Of a stretch of DNA of 64,000 bases, positions 8,241 to 16,606 are shown piece after piece. The DNA is taken from positions 1 to 64,000 of the forward strand of contig QXXE01000004.1 of NCBI GenBank assembly GCA_009911355.1, written 5' to 3'. The notes beneath the pieces are model-generated. The model was not told the origin of the DNA. It made no database searches and saw only the letters and a program-made list of their open reading frames with translations. How positions within the stretch are numbered: position 1 is the first letter of the stretch; the number at the start of each line of letters is the position of its first letter. The stretch is from Clostridiaceae bacterium. GTDB lineage: Bacteria; Bacillota; Clostridia; Oscillospirales; Butyricicoccaceae. Position numbers and translations under genes: made by a program.

Positions 8241-9086
8241 TCACCAATCCAATCTTACTTTCAATCCAGCTGCTGTCACTGCGTTCAATAGGAGCATAGC
8301 ACGTGTCATTGGGCCGACACCACCAGGAACGGGTGTATATGCGGAGCTTCTTTCGTAAGCCTCTGGATTACAGTCTCCGCATAATTTTCCGTCTTTGTCA
8401 CGGTTCATGCCAACATCAATGATGGTTGTGTTTGGCTTTATAAACTCCGGCTTAATGAGGTTTTTTCTTCCGGTAGCAGATATCAAAATGTCAGCTGATT
8501 TACAGATACCGCCAAGGTTTCTTGTATGCGAATGACAGATTGTAGTTGTGGCGTTATTCCAAAGTGCTATCGTAGCCATAGGTTTGCCAACAATGTCAGA
8601 ACGACCCACTATAACGCAGTGTCTTCCTACGATTGGAATCTTGTAAAACCTCATCAGTTCAATAATGCCTCCAGGAGTGCAGGGAACGAATCGGAACTTG
8701 CCGTCTAACATTGCCATGGTATTAGCCTTGGTGAATCCATCAACATCCTTTTCTGGTTTGATTGCGGAGATAACGTGATCCTTGTTGATGTGCTTAGGAA
8801 GCGGGAGCTGAACCAAGATACCATGTACGCTGTCGTCATTAGACAACGAGCGGATTAGTTCAACCAGCTTTTCCTCGCTTGTGTCTTCAGGGAGCACATA
8901 GGTCACACTGTCGATACCGCACTGCTCACAGTCTTTTGCTTTGTTTCGGACATAAATTTTGGACGCTGGATCATGCCCGACCAAAACAACAGCAAGTCGC
9001 GGCTGTGTGCCAGACTCAGCAATCGCCTCTCTGACTTTGTGCTTGATAGCGGACGCGGCATGGTTGCCGTCTAAAATGAGTGACAT
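8241..9086 (-). CDS. folD: methylenetetrahydrofolate dehydrogenase/cyclohydrolase
   Basis: 281 residues, full length for FolD. Signatures: the YVRNKAKDCEQCGI region with the catalytic Lys (near residue 55), GILVQLPLPKHI, KDVDGFTKANTM, the nucleotide-binding VGRSDIVGKPMA, and the C-terminal TPVPGGVGPMTRAML. It interconverts methylene-, methenyl- and formyl-tetrahydrofolate. In this element it probably feeds methylene-THF and NADPH into the ThyX thymidylate synthase encoded at 25.8-26.5 kb. FolD is rare in phages. Start ATG 9086 follows AGGAGGTAATGTG and overlaps the upstream stop (TGATG). Confidence 0.95.
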   Translation of the reverse strand: MSLILDGNHAASAIKHKVREAIAESGTQPRLAVVLVGHDPASKIYVRNKAKDCEQCGIDSVTYVLPEDTSEEKLVELIRSLSNDDSVHGILVQLPLPKHINKDHVISAIKPEKDVDGFTKANTMAMLDGKFRFVPCTPGGIIELMRFYKIPIVGRHCVIVGRSDIVGKPMATIALWNNATTTICHSHTRNLGGICKSADILISATGRKNLIKPEFIKPNTTIIDVGMNRDKDGKLCGDCNPEAYERSSAYTPVPGGVGPMTRAMLLLNAVTAAGLKVRLDW

Positions 9087-9661
9087 CACATTACCTCCTT
9101 GTCAGAAGCCTTTTTACATAGTGGCTTAATATAGTCTATAAAGATTTGAACGATTTTCTTTGCGTTTGCGGTAAAATCCATACAAATACAACCCCACAAG
9201 TCGCCGTCATCGCAATCCTCCATAGGTGTGCCTCTAAACGTATTTCGCAAGGCGAAAATTACCTCTGGTGGTATGCTTTCCTCACAACAACTTTTAACCA
9301 CACTTAGATCAATGGTTGGCTCATCATATTCATTCAGCTCTGAAGGATCGACGCCATAGTCACTTATGAGTTGCTTAACCGCTTTGAATGTCTCACCAGT
9401 GTTTAAGATTTTTTGCGTTGCGATTTTGTCAAGCAAGTACCCACTGTCTATTCGTGCTATGAGGTGCATGAAGCTCTCACTATGAGGAGTAGGAACCCAT
9501 CCATAAGCGTAGTTTCCACAGTCCGAAGTAATAGACAACTCATAACGATCAAGGTCGAAGTTAAAGATTGCCCAAAGGCAGGAGCCATAGTCTGGATCTC
9601 CTTTTTCTTGTTGGAAGTAAAGAGAGACTATGTTGGGCGTTCTGTTCTCTACTTTAGCCAT
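9086..9661 (-). CDS. hypothetical protein
   Basis: 191 residues starting MAKVENRTPNIVSLYFQQ. Acidic, with a central helical region and the segment CDDGDLWGCICMDFTANAKK near the C-terminus. The ATG at 9661 overlaps the end of the zinc-finger gene; the longer frame to 9847 reads through that gene. The stop overlaps the folD start. No family recognised. Confidence 0.6.
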   Translation of the reverse strand: MAKVENRTPNIVSLYFQQEKGDPDYGSCLWAIFNFDLDRYELSITSDCGNYAYGWVPTPHSESFMHLIARIDSGYLLDKIATQKILNTGETFKAVKQLISDYGVDPSELNEYDEPTIDLSVVKSCCEESIPPEVIFALRNTFRGTPMEDCDDGDLWGCICMDFTANAKKIVQIFIDYIKPLCKKASDKEVM

Positions 9662-9953
9662 CCTGTGTTCCCTTCTTTGTCTTGGCATATCCAGTACCGT
9701 GGCAAACTGGGCAGGTGTTCCAGTCCTTTGGATCGTCGGGGTCGGGACGGTCATCTTCCGCACAGGCGCGACTGCGAAGGACTTTCCCTGTTCCTTCGCA
9801 CCGTTCACAAGCGGTGTTGGCCTTTTTGAGAGCGGCCAAGCTGTCATTGTATGGTTTTATCTTTTCCTCAAACTCCACTGTGAGCCGGTGGATCTGAGCT
9901 TCAACTTCGCGGATCGCGGGCACAAGATTTAGAGTTTCAGGTGCTTTTGCCAT
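9654..9953 (-). CDS. small protein with DnaJ-type zinc fingers
   Basis: 99 residues. N-terminal coiled helix (EVEAQIHRLTVEFEEKI), then two DnaJ-like CxxCxGxG elements (CERCEGTG and CPVCHGTG), which together would hold one zinc ion. Such mini-DnaJ zinc modules may bind proteins or nucleic acid; no J domain is present. Overlaps the genes on both sides. Confidence 0.65.
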   Translation of the reverse strand: MAKAPETLNLVPAIREVEAQIHRLTVEFEEKIKPYNDSLAALKKANTACERCEGTGKVLRSRACAEDDRPDPDDPKDWNTCPVCHGTGYAKTKKGTQDG

Positions 9954-10251
9954 CGGTAGTATCCTCCTGTTCGTGGTGTGTAAAATTTACTGCTGGAATG
10001 AGGTGGAAGAACTCAGTATGGCTTCCTACATCGAAAATGGTCTTGCCATCAGAGTTCCAAACGCGGGTATAGTAGATTTTGAAGTTGCGTTCGGAACAGA
10101 AAGCGTTAATGAGTTTCCCAGCTTCGCTCATAATCTCTTGGTCGGTTTTGAGTCGGCCTGTATCGTGTAGGTCTTTGATAAAGGCAATCTTTTTCTTATT
10201 GCCACGGTTGCCTACAAAAATAAGAATGTGATTTTTCTCCACGTGCATCAC
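9937..10251 (-). CDS. hypothetical protein
   Basis: 104 residues, starts MMHVEKNHILIFVGNRGNKKK, alternating beta strands and one helix (EIMSEAGKLINAFCSE). No family recognised. It has a leader-motif copy directly upstream, so it may open a new transcription unit. Confidence 0.55.
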   Translation of the reverse strand: MMHVEKNHILIFVGNRGNKKKIAFIKDLHDTGRLKTDQEIMSEAGKLINAFCSERNFKIYYTRVWNSDGKTIFDVGSHTEFFHLIPAVNFTHHEQEDTTDGKST

Positions 10252-10252
10252 C

Positions 10253-10272
10253 TTGATTTTGTTTGTTATTAA
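10253..10272 (-). promoter_or_regulatory. conserved leader motif, copy 2
   Basis: Minus-strand TAATAACAAACAAAATCAAGG, overlapping the stop codon of the upstream methyltransferase gene and ending just before the next ATG. Confidence 0.55.
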
Positions 10273-10697
10273 CGAAAGATAACTACCATGCTGGGGAAAG
10301 GTGCGGAATTTTTACCATCTCCAAATTTCAACCGGCCACGGATAAAGCGGATTTCCACATTGGGTTTCAAATAGATATAGTCGTGAAAATATGCCGTATC
10401 TGTTCTGGCAGGTATCAGCAGCACCACAGTGGTATTAGGCTGCTTGGCTTCCTCGAAGCATTTCTTCACCCAGTCTTTGATAGCCTTGCCATACGGCGGG
10501 TTGCAGAAGACTGTCTGCCCCCCCCACGACTGTTTCAGTCCATCGTCCGTCTCTGTAAAGTAGTGGGCGCATTTGTGGTTGGACTGATTGGCGCAGGGGT
10601 CAAGGGTGAAGTGAAACTCCGAATCCAGCTGGTTAAAGAAATCTTGTGGCGTCGCCCAGTCCATAGCTTTGGACGAGAACATAACCTCTGTATTCAT
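10269..10697 (-). CDS. phage DNA N-6-adenine methyltransferase
   Basis: 142 residues of the phage Dam (DNA_N6_adenine_Mtase) family: starts MNTEVMFSSKAMDWATPQDFF and carries FTLDPCANQSN and the catalytic NPPYG motif. It methylates adenine to protect phage DNA. The start at 10697 was chosen because the family normally begins just before the ATPQDFF box and an AAGAGGTGAAG-type site precedes it. The codons for WGG form an eight-G run (10518-10525), a potential slippage site; here the frame is intact. Confidence 0.88.
   Translation of the reverse strand: MNTEVMFSSKAMDWATPQDFFNQLDSEFHFTLDPCANQSNHKCAHYFTETDDGLKQSWGGQTVFCNPPYGKAIKDWVKKCFEEAKQPNTTVVLLIPARTDTAYFHDYIYLKPNVEIRFIRGRLKFGDGKNSAPFPSMVVIFR
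10518..10525 (+). repeat. C8 tract (coding G8) in adenine methyltransferase
   Basis: Eight C on the plus strand; encodes W-G-G in frame. One of eleven such runs of at least eight. Confidence 0.7.
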
Positions 10698-10726
10698 TTG
10701 CTTCACCTCTTGTGATTTTTTTTGTT

Positions 10727-11641
10727 TTAAGGCTTTTCTTCTAACACAATCTGCTCGACAATGAAATCCGTACATTTGGAGATAACCTCGAATACGGGAA
10801 CTCCGTTTTCAGCAAGATCCAGAGCTTCAAAGTTGTCATCACACCACGATTGCAGAGTATTGCTGTCCATTTCGTATCCGGCGTATCGAAAGAATTTGTC
10901 AGTGAGGGACACAACCTCTTGGCGTGTGAATGGCATTACCCGATAGCTGATGGGGAAGCGACGAACAAGGGCGGGATCAAGCCTGTCGTATCTGTTTGTA
11001 GTGCCGATAATGATGACATTATTGGGTAGAGAATCCATCTCTTGCATAAGTGCGATGGTTACGCGACTCATTTCCGAAACATCGTGCGAGTCTCCTCGTT
11101 TTAATCCAATGGCGTCAATCTCATCAAAGCAAAGGAGGCAGGGAGAGATCTTTGCATATGAGAATACTTTGTTTATGTTGGATTGTGTGCCGCCGAGAAG
11201 AGAATTGATCAAGCTGGAAAATCGCACATAAACAAACGGCAGATCAGCTTTGTGTGCGATATATCGGGCAAGCTCAGTCTTACCTGTACCGCTTTGCCCA
11301 TAAAGGATTGCTGCCGACAGATAGGAAATACCAAGCTCCATAAGACGGTTAGACGCTCTGTAGGTGGCGAGGATTTTGTCTGCAATAGCCTCCTCGCCAC
11401 TACGTAGGAGAAACTTTCCCATAGGATAGTCCGTGACATCTTCTGCCACCAATAGATCTTTGAGATTGTATGGCAGTTCAATGAAACTTGTCTTAGCTTC
11501 GAGCTTGCGAAGTAACTCTGCCTTGAAACGCTGATCCCGCTGTGCAGTAATATTATTCAAGATAAGTTTGGCATACGCATGGGCTTTTTTAGGATCATTG
11601 TCAACTACGGCACGGAGGAGCATTCGTTCGTTGTCATTCAT
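10727..11641 (-). CDS. AAA+ ATPase
   Basis: 304 residues. N-terminal helical region (about 1-100), then a classic AAA+ core: Walker A GQSGTGKTEL (around residue 116), Walker B LLCFDEIDAIG, sensor-1 IIIGTTNRYD, and arginine fingers in DPALVRRFP. Closest in style to FtsH/Vps4-type AAA modules without a protease domain. It probably remodels a protein or nucleoprotein complex. It lies upstream of the adenine methyltransferase, possibly in the same operon. Partner unknown. Confidence 0.85.
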   Translation of the reverse strand: MNDNERMLLRAVVDNDPKKAHAYAKLILNNITAQRDQRFKAELLRKLEAKTSFIELPYNLKDLLVAEDVTDYPMGKFLLRSGEEAIADKILATYRASNRLMELGISYLSAAILYGQSGTGKTELARYIAHKADLPFVYVRFSSLINSLLGGTQSNINKVFSYAKISPCLLCFDEIDAIGLKRGDSHDVSEMSRVTIALMQEMDSLPNNVIIIGTTNRYDRLDPALVRRFPISYRVMPFTRQEVVSLTDKFFRYAGYEMDSNTLQSWCDDNFEALDLAENGVPVFEVISKCTDFIVEQIVLEEKP

Positions 11642-11657
11642 TTGCTTTCACCCACCC

Positions 11658-12473
11658 CTATACAAAAATGGTTTCGTTTGTGACCTGGTTGTTATCGGTG
11701 ATTTTCACTGTCATGCTGTCAGTGACCGCCATCCGAAGTTTGGTGAGAGAACCATTGAACGGAAGAAATGACGAACAATAGCAGTCACATACGATATCAT
11801 CTCCATCAAAATGGAACAAGTTGCCTTGTAAATCCTTATACTCTGCTTTGCGATTGCAAGTGGATAGCTTTGCATAGCGTCCAGTCCAGTTAGGTGGCGT
11901 GATATTGTAGTCCGGATACATTGTGGTAAACGCCTCAAACAGCTCAGGGCACAACTGAGAGAGCTGATGCAAAAACATAGGGACTGTTTTCGCCTGATAA
12001 TCAGTGATTTCTCCACCCATGAGTGCATGAGGTCGATAATCGCAAATACGTTTGATATTCTCGGGTGTCAATACCTCTTGCGGTACAAAAAGACGGTTGC
12101 CACCAAAACCAGGATCATGACACATCAGCCGCTCTCCCTGTAACTCAATATTGATATAAGGTGGAGTAAGAAATACACCGTTACCAATACGAGTGATATA
12201 GGTGTTGGATGGGTAAGATAATTTGTGATAATGCTCATCCGCCTTGGCCTCTCTATAAAGACGGTGGTACATTTTTGACTGTTTTGTACCTCCATCAACA
12301 TGGTTGATACGCCCAAATTCGCATCGTAATCCGAACAAGGTTGTTACACGAAAACATCTCCCTTCTTTATAGGCCGAGCACTCTTCGGCATGATCACAAT
12401 AGATGTACTCTGCTCGGAGACGTGCCTTACGGCTACCATCTCCATATAGTCCTACGTTAATCAGCTTTTCCAT
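11658..12473 (-). CDS. hypothetical protein, cysteine-rich N-terminus
   Basis: 271 residues. Cysteines cluster at the start (YCDHAEECSAYKEGRCFRV) and again near the end (VCDCYCSSF). The middle reads as a soluble alpha/beta protein (FLTPPYINIELQGERLMC). I do not recognise the family. It lies between the radical SAM gene and the AAA+ ATPase with short gaps, suggesting one operon. The start follows GCAATTTAAAATGG-type spacing and is reasonable. Confidence 0.6.
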   Translation of the reverse strand: MEKLINVGLYGDGSRKARLRAEYIYCDHAEECSAYKEGRCFRVTTLFGLRCEFGRINHVDGGTKQSKMYHRLYREAKADEHYHKLSYPSNTYITRIGNGVFLTPPYINIELQGERLMCHDPGFGGNRLFVPQEVLTPENIKRICDYRPHALMGGEITDYQAKTVPMFLHQLSQLCPELFEAFTTMYPDYNITPPNWTGRYAKLSTCNRKAEYKDLQGNLFHFDGDDIVCDCYCSSFLPFNGSLTKLRMAVTDSMTVKITDNNQVTNETIFV

Positions 12474-12476
12474 TAT

Positions 12477-13475
12477 TTACTCCCTCTCAGCGCTTTCGCT
12501 AAACGGTTTTGGAGCATAAGAGATGAGGGCGTTGCCACAGGTAATGCGGTCGGAATCCTCCTCTTTACTGGGAACAAACACAATTACATCCCAGCCCAAA
12601 TCCAGTAAGGGTTTCTCGAATTGGTCATAGACGCTGTAATTGTCGTAGGTGGTTGTGATATTATAACCGTTTTCTGATGCAGCTGTGGTTTGATGGATCG
12701 GTGTGATTTTGACGATGAACTTCTGCTTATCAAAAAGCTGGTCGAGTTTTGTGGCATCCAGAACCGTCTGCTCTGTAACAGCAAAGTTCAGAGTGTATTT
12801 CCTACCAACCGGAGTAGGAAGAGCGTTTGCGATAGCTGCAATCTCCTCCAGATTTAGAGATTTGCCCGCAAATTGAGCACTCCGCTGTTCGTCGGAGGTA
12901 CTGTTAATGCTGAGTTGCAGCCCAGCTTCTCCGTGTCGCAAAACGTTCTTGATTTCACACCATTTTTGTAAAAATTCCGCCAGCCGCTCGTTGTTTGCCG
13001 GCATCATGGTAGATATGACAGGGTGGATTGTGACGGCGTGCAGACCGCATTCTCTGACCAAGGCGTCAAGCCGATGCTCAGTGAACTCCAAAACCGAGGG
13101 ATTCCATGTAGGTTCACCCATACGGGCGTAGTGAACATTGAAACGGTTGGTAAACCGTACATCCTCATGCTCAATGATATAGCGGATTTGGTATTCCAGA
13201 TCAAGCATTGAGGCGTTGCCGAAGAAGCCGTACTTATGAACGTCACAGAACGTACACTTCATAGGGCACCCTTTCTGGGTACTGATCGTTGCCACCCACT
13301 TGTCCTGAATGTTTACATCGTGGTGCTGAACACCATCAATCTTCTTGGTAAGCCCTAAGAAATCTGCTTTGATATTGTTTTCCTTGCCATAGTCACCTAC
13401 GGTTAGGAACTCCAATCCCATCAGCGGATTGAAATAAATCTTCCCAGTATGGGTATGAACAACTTTGGTTTCCAT
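12477..13475 (-). CDS. radical SAM protein, RlmN/Cfr-like
   Basis: 332 residues. The [4Fe-4S] motif CPMKCTFCDV (CxxxCxxC) follows ISTQKG, as in RlmN/Cfr methylsynthases (CxxxCxFC). Further matches are YARMGEP, HPVISTMMP and LQLSINSTSDEQR (compare LAISLHA). RlmN/Cfr enzymes methylate C2/C8 of adenine in 23S rRNA or tRNA. Whether this phage version acts on RNA is inference. The start METKVVHTHTGKIY at 13475 follows GAGGAGGAACTATC. The conserved Cys pair of true RlmN was not confirmed. Confidence 0.75.
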   Translation of the reverse strand: METKVVHTHTGKIYFNPLMGLEFLTVGDYGKENNIKADFLGLTKKIDGVQHHDVNIQDKWVATISTQKGCPMKCTFCDVHKYGFFGNASMLDLEYQIRYIIEHEDVRFTNRFNVHYARMGEPTWNPSVLEFTEHRLDALVRECGLHAVTIHPVISTMMPANNERLAEFLQKWCEIKNVLRHGEAGLQLSINSTSDEQRSAQFAGKSLNLEEIAAIANALPTPVGRKYTLNFAVTEQTVLDATKLDQLFDKQKFIVKITPIHQTTAASENGYNITTTYDNYSVYDQFEKPLLDLGWDVIVFVPSKEEDSDRITCGNALISYAPKPFSESAERE

Positions 13476-13494
13476 TGAGATAGTTCCTCCTCTT

Positions 13495-13836
13495 TTATTC
13501 CGACTGTCCAAAAGCCTGGTCATAGGAAAGACCGGTGGCTTTTAGAATAGCGGCGATGTTTTTATGGCTGATTTTTCCGCTACTTAGTGCTTTACGTAGA
13601 CATTTACCAGTTATTTGCTCCAAATCGGCGACGAAAATGTGGTTCTCACACATCCACTGACGCAGACCAGGGAAAACAACCGTTGTAGGTCTGATGTTGA
13701 TACTGAGAGTGCCATATTCCTTAACACACTGGTGTACGGCTTGCCGACTAACGCCATACTTTTTGGCGATAGCAGCATAGGTCATGCCTTGCTTTCTCAG
13801 CCTCATATAGTTTTCTGATTTAGTCACAGACTTCAC
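13495..13836 (-). CDS. helix-turn-helix protein
   Basis: 113 residues. The N-terminal HTH reads MRLRKQGMTYAAIAKKYGVS followed by RQAVHQCVKEYG, a typical resolvase/sigma-like recognition unit. A second helical half (LEQITGKCLRKALSSGKIS) may be another small HTH. Likely a regulator within the accessory region. A leader motif lies directly upstream. Confidence 0.7.
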   Translation of the reverse strand: MKSVTKSENYMRLRKQGMTYAAIAKKYGVSRQAVHQCVKEYGTLSINIRPTTVVFPGLRQWMCENHIFVADLEQITGKCLRKALSSGKISHKNIAAILKATGLSYDQAFGQSE

Positions 13837-13845
13837 CTCTGCACA

Positions 13846-13864
13846 TTGATTTTGTTCGTTACTA
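13846..13864 (-). promoter_or_regulatory. conserved leader motif, copy 3
   Basis: Minus-strand AATAGTAACGAACAAAATCAATG, directly upstream of the HTH gene and overlapping the end of the gene before it. Confidence 0.55.
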
Positions 13865-14278
13865 TTGCAGGCTGATAGGGCAGACTGTCATCCCGCGATC
13901 TTTGAAATACTGGATTGCCTGCTCTGCTGTGAGGTGTTTAGTGATCCAGTCGATAGAAACACACTCTCGCTCTCGGTAGATTATTTTATAAGAAACGGTG
14001 TGTACATCATCGGCAAAATACCGTGAACCTCTCGACCTACAACATCCTACAACTCCGATATACGGACGGTGCAAGATTAAAGTTTCATTAGCGTATATCC
14101 CATTGAGGTAATTATTGTAGATTTCTTGGAAAGCCTTGCTGAATGGACACTTATCCAAGATAATCCGCTCTTCTTGTACTTCCGAGTCATCTTTACAGGC
14201 ATACCCAGCATCCCCACAGGCTTCCCACTGCTGTCGATTGATTTGAAAAACCGATCTTACATCGTAAATTTTCAGCAC
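13862..14278 (-). CDS. hypothetical protein
   Basis: 138 residues. Contains CGDAGYACKDDSEVQEERI, a small beta-rich centre (YIGVVGCCRSRGSRYF) and a C-terminal helical segment LTAEQAIQYFKDRGMTV. No family recognised. Follows the SLOG gene after one base, so probably co-translated. Confidence 0.55.
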   Translation of the reverse strand: MLKIYDVRSVFQINRQQWEACGDAGYACKDDSEVQEERIILDKCPFSKAFQEIYNNYLNGIYANETLILHRPYIGVVGCCRSRGSRYFADDVHTVSYKIIYRERECVSIDWITKHLTAEQAIQYFKDRGMTVCPISLQ

Positions 14279-14279
14279 A

Positions 14280-14648
14280 TTATCTCCTCCTCGTAGTGTA
14301 ATGTTTTACACGAATATCCAGCTTGTATTTTTGAGCTGTTTCAATCATGTGTTTTGTACCACGACTCTTTCCGTCCCAAAAGGCAACCAAAGCGTCGGCG
14401 TTTTTAGCCATCTCCTCATTTCGGATAAACCCTGCCCCGCGTCCTTTCCCGTCCCAATCTGCCGGGAAGTACCTAATGGAATATCCACGCTCTTTTCCAT
14501 ATTGCTCTCCAAGCCGATCAGCGCCTTGAGCCATACCGCAGACAATGACAATTTCGTCGGTAACGTTGGCAAGCAGCTGATCCATTGCTTTGGCAAGACC
14601 AGGATAGTTGTTGAAGTCTCTTCCGCCGGCAATGATAACACGGAACAT
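14280..14648 (-). CDS. SLOG/DUF2493 nucleotide-binding protein
   Basis: 122 residues, starts MFRVIIAGGRDFNNYPGL, the diagnostic GGRDF of DUF2493 (YspA, SLOG superfamily). It also has IVCGMAQGADRLGEQYGK, YFPADWDGKGRGAGFIRNEEM and LVAFWDGKSRGTKHMI. SLOG domains bind nucleotide-derived ligands and occur in signalling and defence systems; in phages their role is unknown. The start at 14648 follows AGAGGTGAGATT; the longer frame to 14810 overlaps the upstream gene. Confidence 0.85.
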   Translation of the reverse strand: MFRVIIAGGRDFNNYPGLAKAMDQLLANVTDEIVIVCGMAQGADRLGEQYGKERGYSIRYFPADWDGKGRGAGFIRNEEMAKNADALVAFWDGKSRGTKHMIETAQKYKLDIRVKHYTTRRR

Positions 14649-14652
14649 AATC

Positions 14653-16005
14653 TCACCTCTCTGGAAGCTGAGGAAGCCAATTTTCTGGGGTTGGCATTCG
14701 GATTGATTTAGGAACACACATTTGATAAAATGCTGATGTTTCTGCAAGTGCCATGTCGATAAGCCAGAAGTCGTCGCCATTTTGCATGATGTCCAGTGAC
14801 CACTGACCATGCAGGTGCAGGTCGGGAAGGAGGTTTTCTACCTCGGCAATCAGCTTTTCAATGTTGTCTTGGTAGCGCCTCATCAGCGTATCCTCGTGCG
14901 CACGATAGATGATATAGTCATGGATTTGGTGTGGAGAGTTGGCGTCATTCCCGTGCCCAAAACGCTGCTTCATCGTTTGCGGTTCCCAATACGGTGTGCA
15001 ACCAATTACCTTACGCTGGTCACAGTCAATAAAGATGCGATACTCGGTGTGTAGCGGCAACCCCTTGTAGATACAGGGGGAGGATAGGTAGCTTGCCATT
15101 TGGAGCGCTTGGAAGTGAATATAAAGCAGATACTCACCCAACTCCCTCACTTCTTTTGCTCCTTTTACATGAGCATTGCGAAAATCAAACTTGGAGGAAT
15201 ACGTGCCCGTTTTGATAAAGTATTCCTTATCATCGTTCAGCTGAAAAGCCTTATGCGCCCAAATGTCAACGATGGATAGCGTTGTAGGCGTAAGCCCGCC
15301 ATATTCCTGTCGAGTCAGCTGCAGCAAAGTCAGCGGCACTTTCGCAATAGTTGTCGCTGGTATCTTGAAGAAATGCTTGCCACGGCAGGCTTCTACGAGC
15401 TGTGGGAGCCAATGCCCCATTGAGTTGGGGTTGGTGCCAATAATCTCATAGGTAAGAGCGTCCAGATCGAGGATGTCCAAGCCCTGCCGAAACATATTGT
15501 AGGCAGTACGACCTCTCTCGGAGTTGGGATTGTCCAGATATTCCTTGTATTGGTAGAGCAGCATCGGCCCAGAATCCTCAGAGATATCACGCTTCATAAG
15601 TGCGCCGGTGAGCTGCGGCTGCACTGCCGGAGGTAGGCTCGTAATTTCTTGGAGGGCGACTGGTTTCGTACCATCTGGAAGTGCCTTAAAATTCTGTACG
15701 GTTCCCAAATTCCCGTCGAAAATGTAAACACTGGTCTGGGAAAGCAATTCGTCTACGATGCGACGCTCAAGCTCTGAGGTATCAGCCGAAACAGGAGCAG
15801 TGTTTACATCTATGGCATGGTTTTGCTCTGCGGCCTGCCGGGAGTTTTGCTGATACAGGTCGTCCGGCTCTTCATTTAAGGTATAGGCTTGATAGGACTC
15901 TTCAAATTTGGCAAGCGTCTCTGGGCTGACTTTCAAAAGTTCAGCAATAGCGTCTTTGGACAAAGAGGGATCTTGCGCACCCAAATTTGCTAAGAAGATT
16001 TTCAT
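14653..16005 (-). CDS. ATP-grasp-like protein
   Basis: 450 residues. N-terminal third helical with a low-complexity linker. The C-terminal half has ATP-grasp/D123-like signs: a Lys-containing strand YFIKTGTYSSKFDFRNAHV, EYRIFIDCDQRKVIGCTPYW, and the metal-binding end SLDIMQNGDDFWLIDMALAE. Such proteins ligate carboxylates to amines or act as assembly factors; substrate unknown. Phage R2K/ATP-grasp proteins of this kind are poorly studied. The start at 16005 was preferred over 16020 because its ribosome site GAGGAGGACAA is well spaced. Confidence 0.55.
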   Translation of the reverse strand: MKIFLANLGAQDPSLSKDAIAELLKVSPETLAKFEESYQAYTLNEEPDDLYQQNSRQAAEQNHAIDVNTAPVSADTSELERRIVDELLSQTSVYIFDGNLGTVQNFKALPDGTKPVALQEITSLPPAVQPQLTGALMKRDISEDSGPMLLYQYKEYLDNPNSERGRTAYNMFRQGLDILDLDALTYEIIGTNPNSMGHWLPQLVEACRGKHFFKIPATTIAKVPLTLLQLTRQEYGGLTPTTLSIVDIWAHKAFQLNDDKEYFIKTGTYSSKFDFRNAHVKGAKEVRELGEYLLYIHFQALQMASYLSSPCIYKGLPLHTEYRIFIDCDQRKVIGCTPYWEPQTMKQRFGHGNDANSPHQIHDYIIYRAHEDTLMRRYQDNIEKLIAEVENLLPDLHLHGQWSLDIMQNGDDFWLIDMALAETSAFYQMCVPKSIRMPTPENWLPQLPER

Positions 16006-16016
16006 TTGTCCTCCTC

Positions 16017-16499
16017 TCATGCAAAAGGTATGTTCTCTGCCAGAGGCTTCGGAAGGTGTTTGATACCGGAAAGATAAGGCAGCTTCAGAACTTTCGCCAC
16101 CAAATATGCCGTGTAGCCGTCCATCAGCACATTGTTGTCTGCAACTACCACATTCGTGCTGAATTTGCCGGTATGATAGTATTCCATGAAACGCTTGGCG
16201 ATCTTGTCATCACTCGGCCTGCTGCGCTTCATATAGTCCGGAATCACAATGCTGTCCACTGCAACATCGCAGGTTGTACCAACAATCTTGCGGAGCGGGA
16301 AAGTAGCTCCAGAGGCTATCATAAGTTCCCGCACATCTGCATCGTTGACAACAGAGCCGACCACGACACCACATTTTCTGCCTCGCGCGGTATCGCAGGC
16401 GACACGGGCGTTAGGCTTTACCTTATCGGCGAGATGGTCAGGAACTTCAAACCAGTACACTTTCCCACAGTTCCCATGCTTAATCATTGCGACGTTCAT
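16017..16499 (-). CDS. hypothetical protein, ParB-like N-terminal pattern
   Basis: 160 residues starting MNVAMIKHGNCGKVYWFEVP. A beta-rich first half (NARVACDTARGRKCGVVVG) is followed by STNVVVADNNVLMDGYTAYLVAK, which resembles the VVDGNHRLAAAK stretch of ParB/sulfiredoxin-like domains. The resemblance is short, so the function is open. The ATG at 16499 is well spaced from GGGGGTG. Confidence 0.5.
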   Translation of the reverse strand: MNVAMIKHGNCGKVYWFEVPDHLADKVKPNARVACDTARGRKCGVVVGSVVNDADVRELMIASGATFPLRKIVGTTCDVAVDSIVIPDYMKRSRPSDDKIAKRFMEYYHTGKFSTNVVVADNNVLMDGYTAYLVAKVLKLPYLSGIKHLPKPLAENIPFA

Positions 16500-16520
16500 T
16501 ATAAGCACCCCCGTTATTCA

Positions 16521-16540
16521 TTGATTTTATTCGTCGCTAT
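16521..16540 (-). promoter_or_regulatory. conserved leader motif, copy 4
   Basis: Minus-strand TATAGCGACGAATAAAATCAATG. A consensus-like promoter (TTGACA-16-TATACT) ends just upstream, so transcription would start at or near the motif. Confidence 0.65.
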
Positions 16541-16544
16541 ATGT

Positions 16545-16572
16545 AGTATATCACGGATTTCCCGTTTGTCAA
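16545..16572 (-). promoter_or_regulatory. sigma-A-type promoter
   Basis: Minus strand TTGACA (16567-16572), 16-base spacer, TATACT (16545-16550). Expected start site lies at the beginning of leader copy 4. Confidence 0.7.
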
Positions 16573-16587
16573 TAGGAAATCCGTGAT
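16550..16587 (-). repeat. 13-base inverted repeat over a promoter
   Basis: ATCACGGATTTCC (16550-16562) and GGAAATCCGTGAT (16575-16587) are perfect inverted arms that flank the -35 box and fill the spacer. This could be an operator for a dimeric repressor, or a terminator-like hairpin of the upstream gene. Confidence 0.6.
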
Positions 16588-16600
16588 TTTGTTCGTTATT
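16583..16600 (-). promoter_or_regulatory. conserved leader motif, copy 5
   Basis: Minus-strand AATAACGAACAAAATCACGG, placed about 45 bases before copy 4. The end of the core runs into the inverted repeat. Confidence 0.5.
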
Positions 16601-16606
16601 TTTTTA

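Noticed and set aside
16017-16499. PriA primosome N-terminal domain
   Set aside because: Only a short run resembles PriA; the rest of the protein does not fit, so no name was given.
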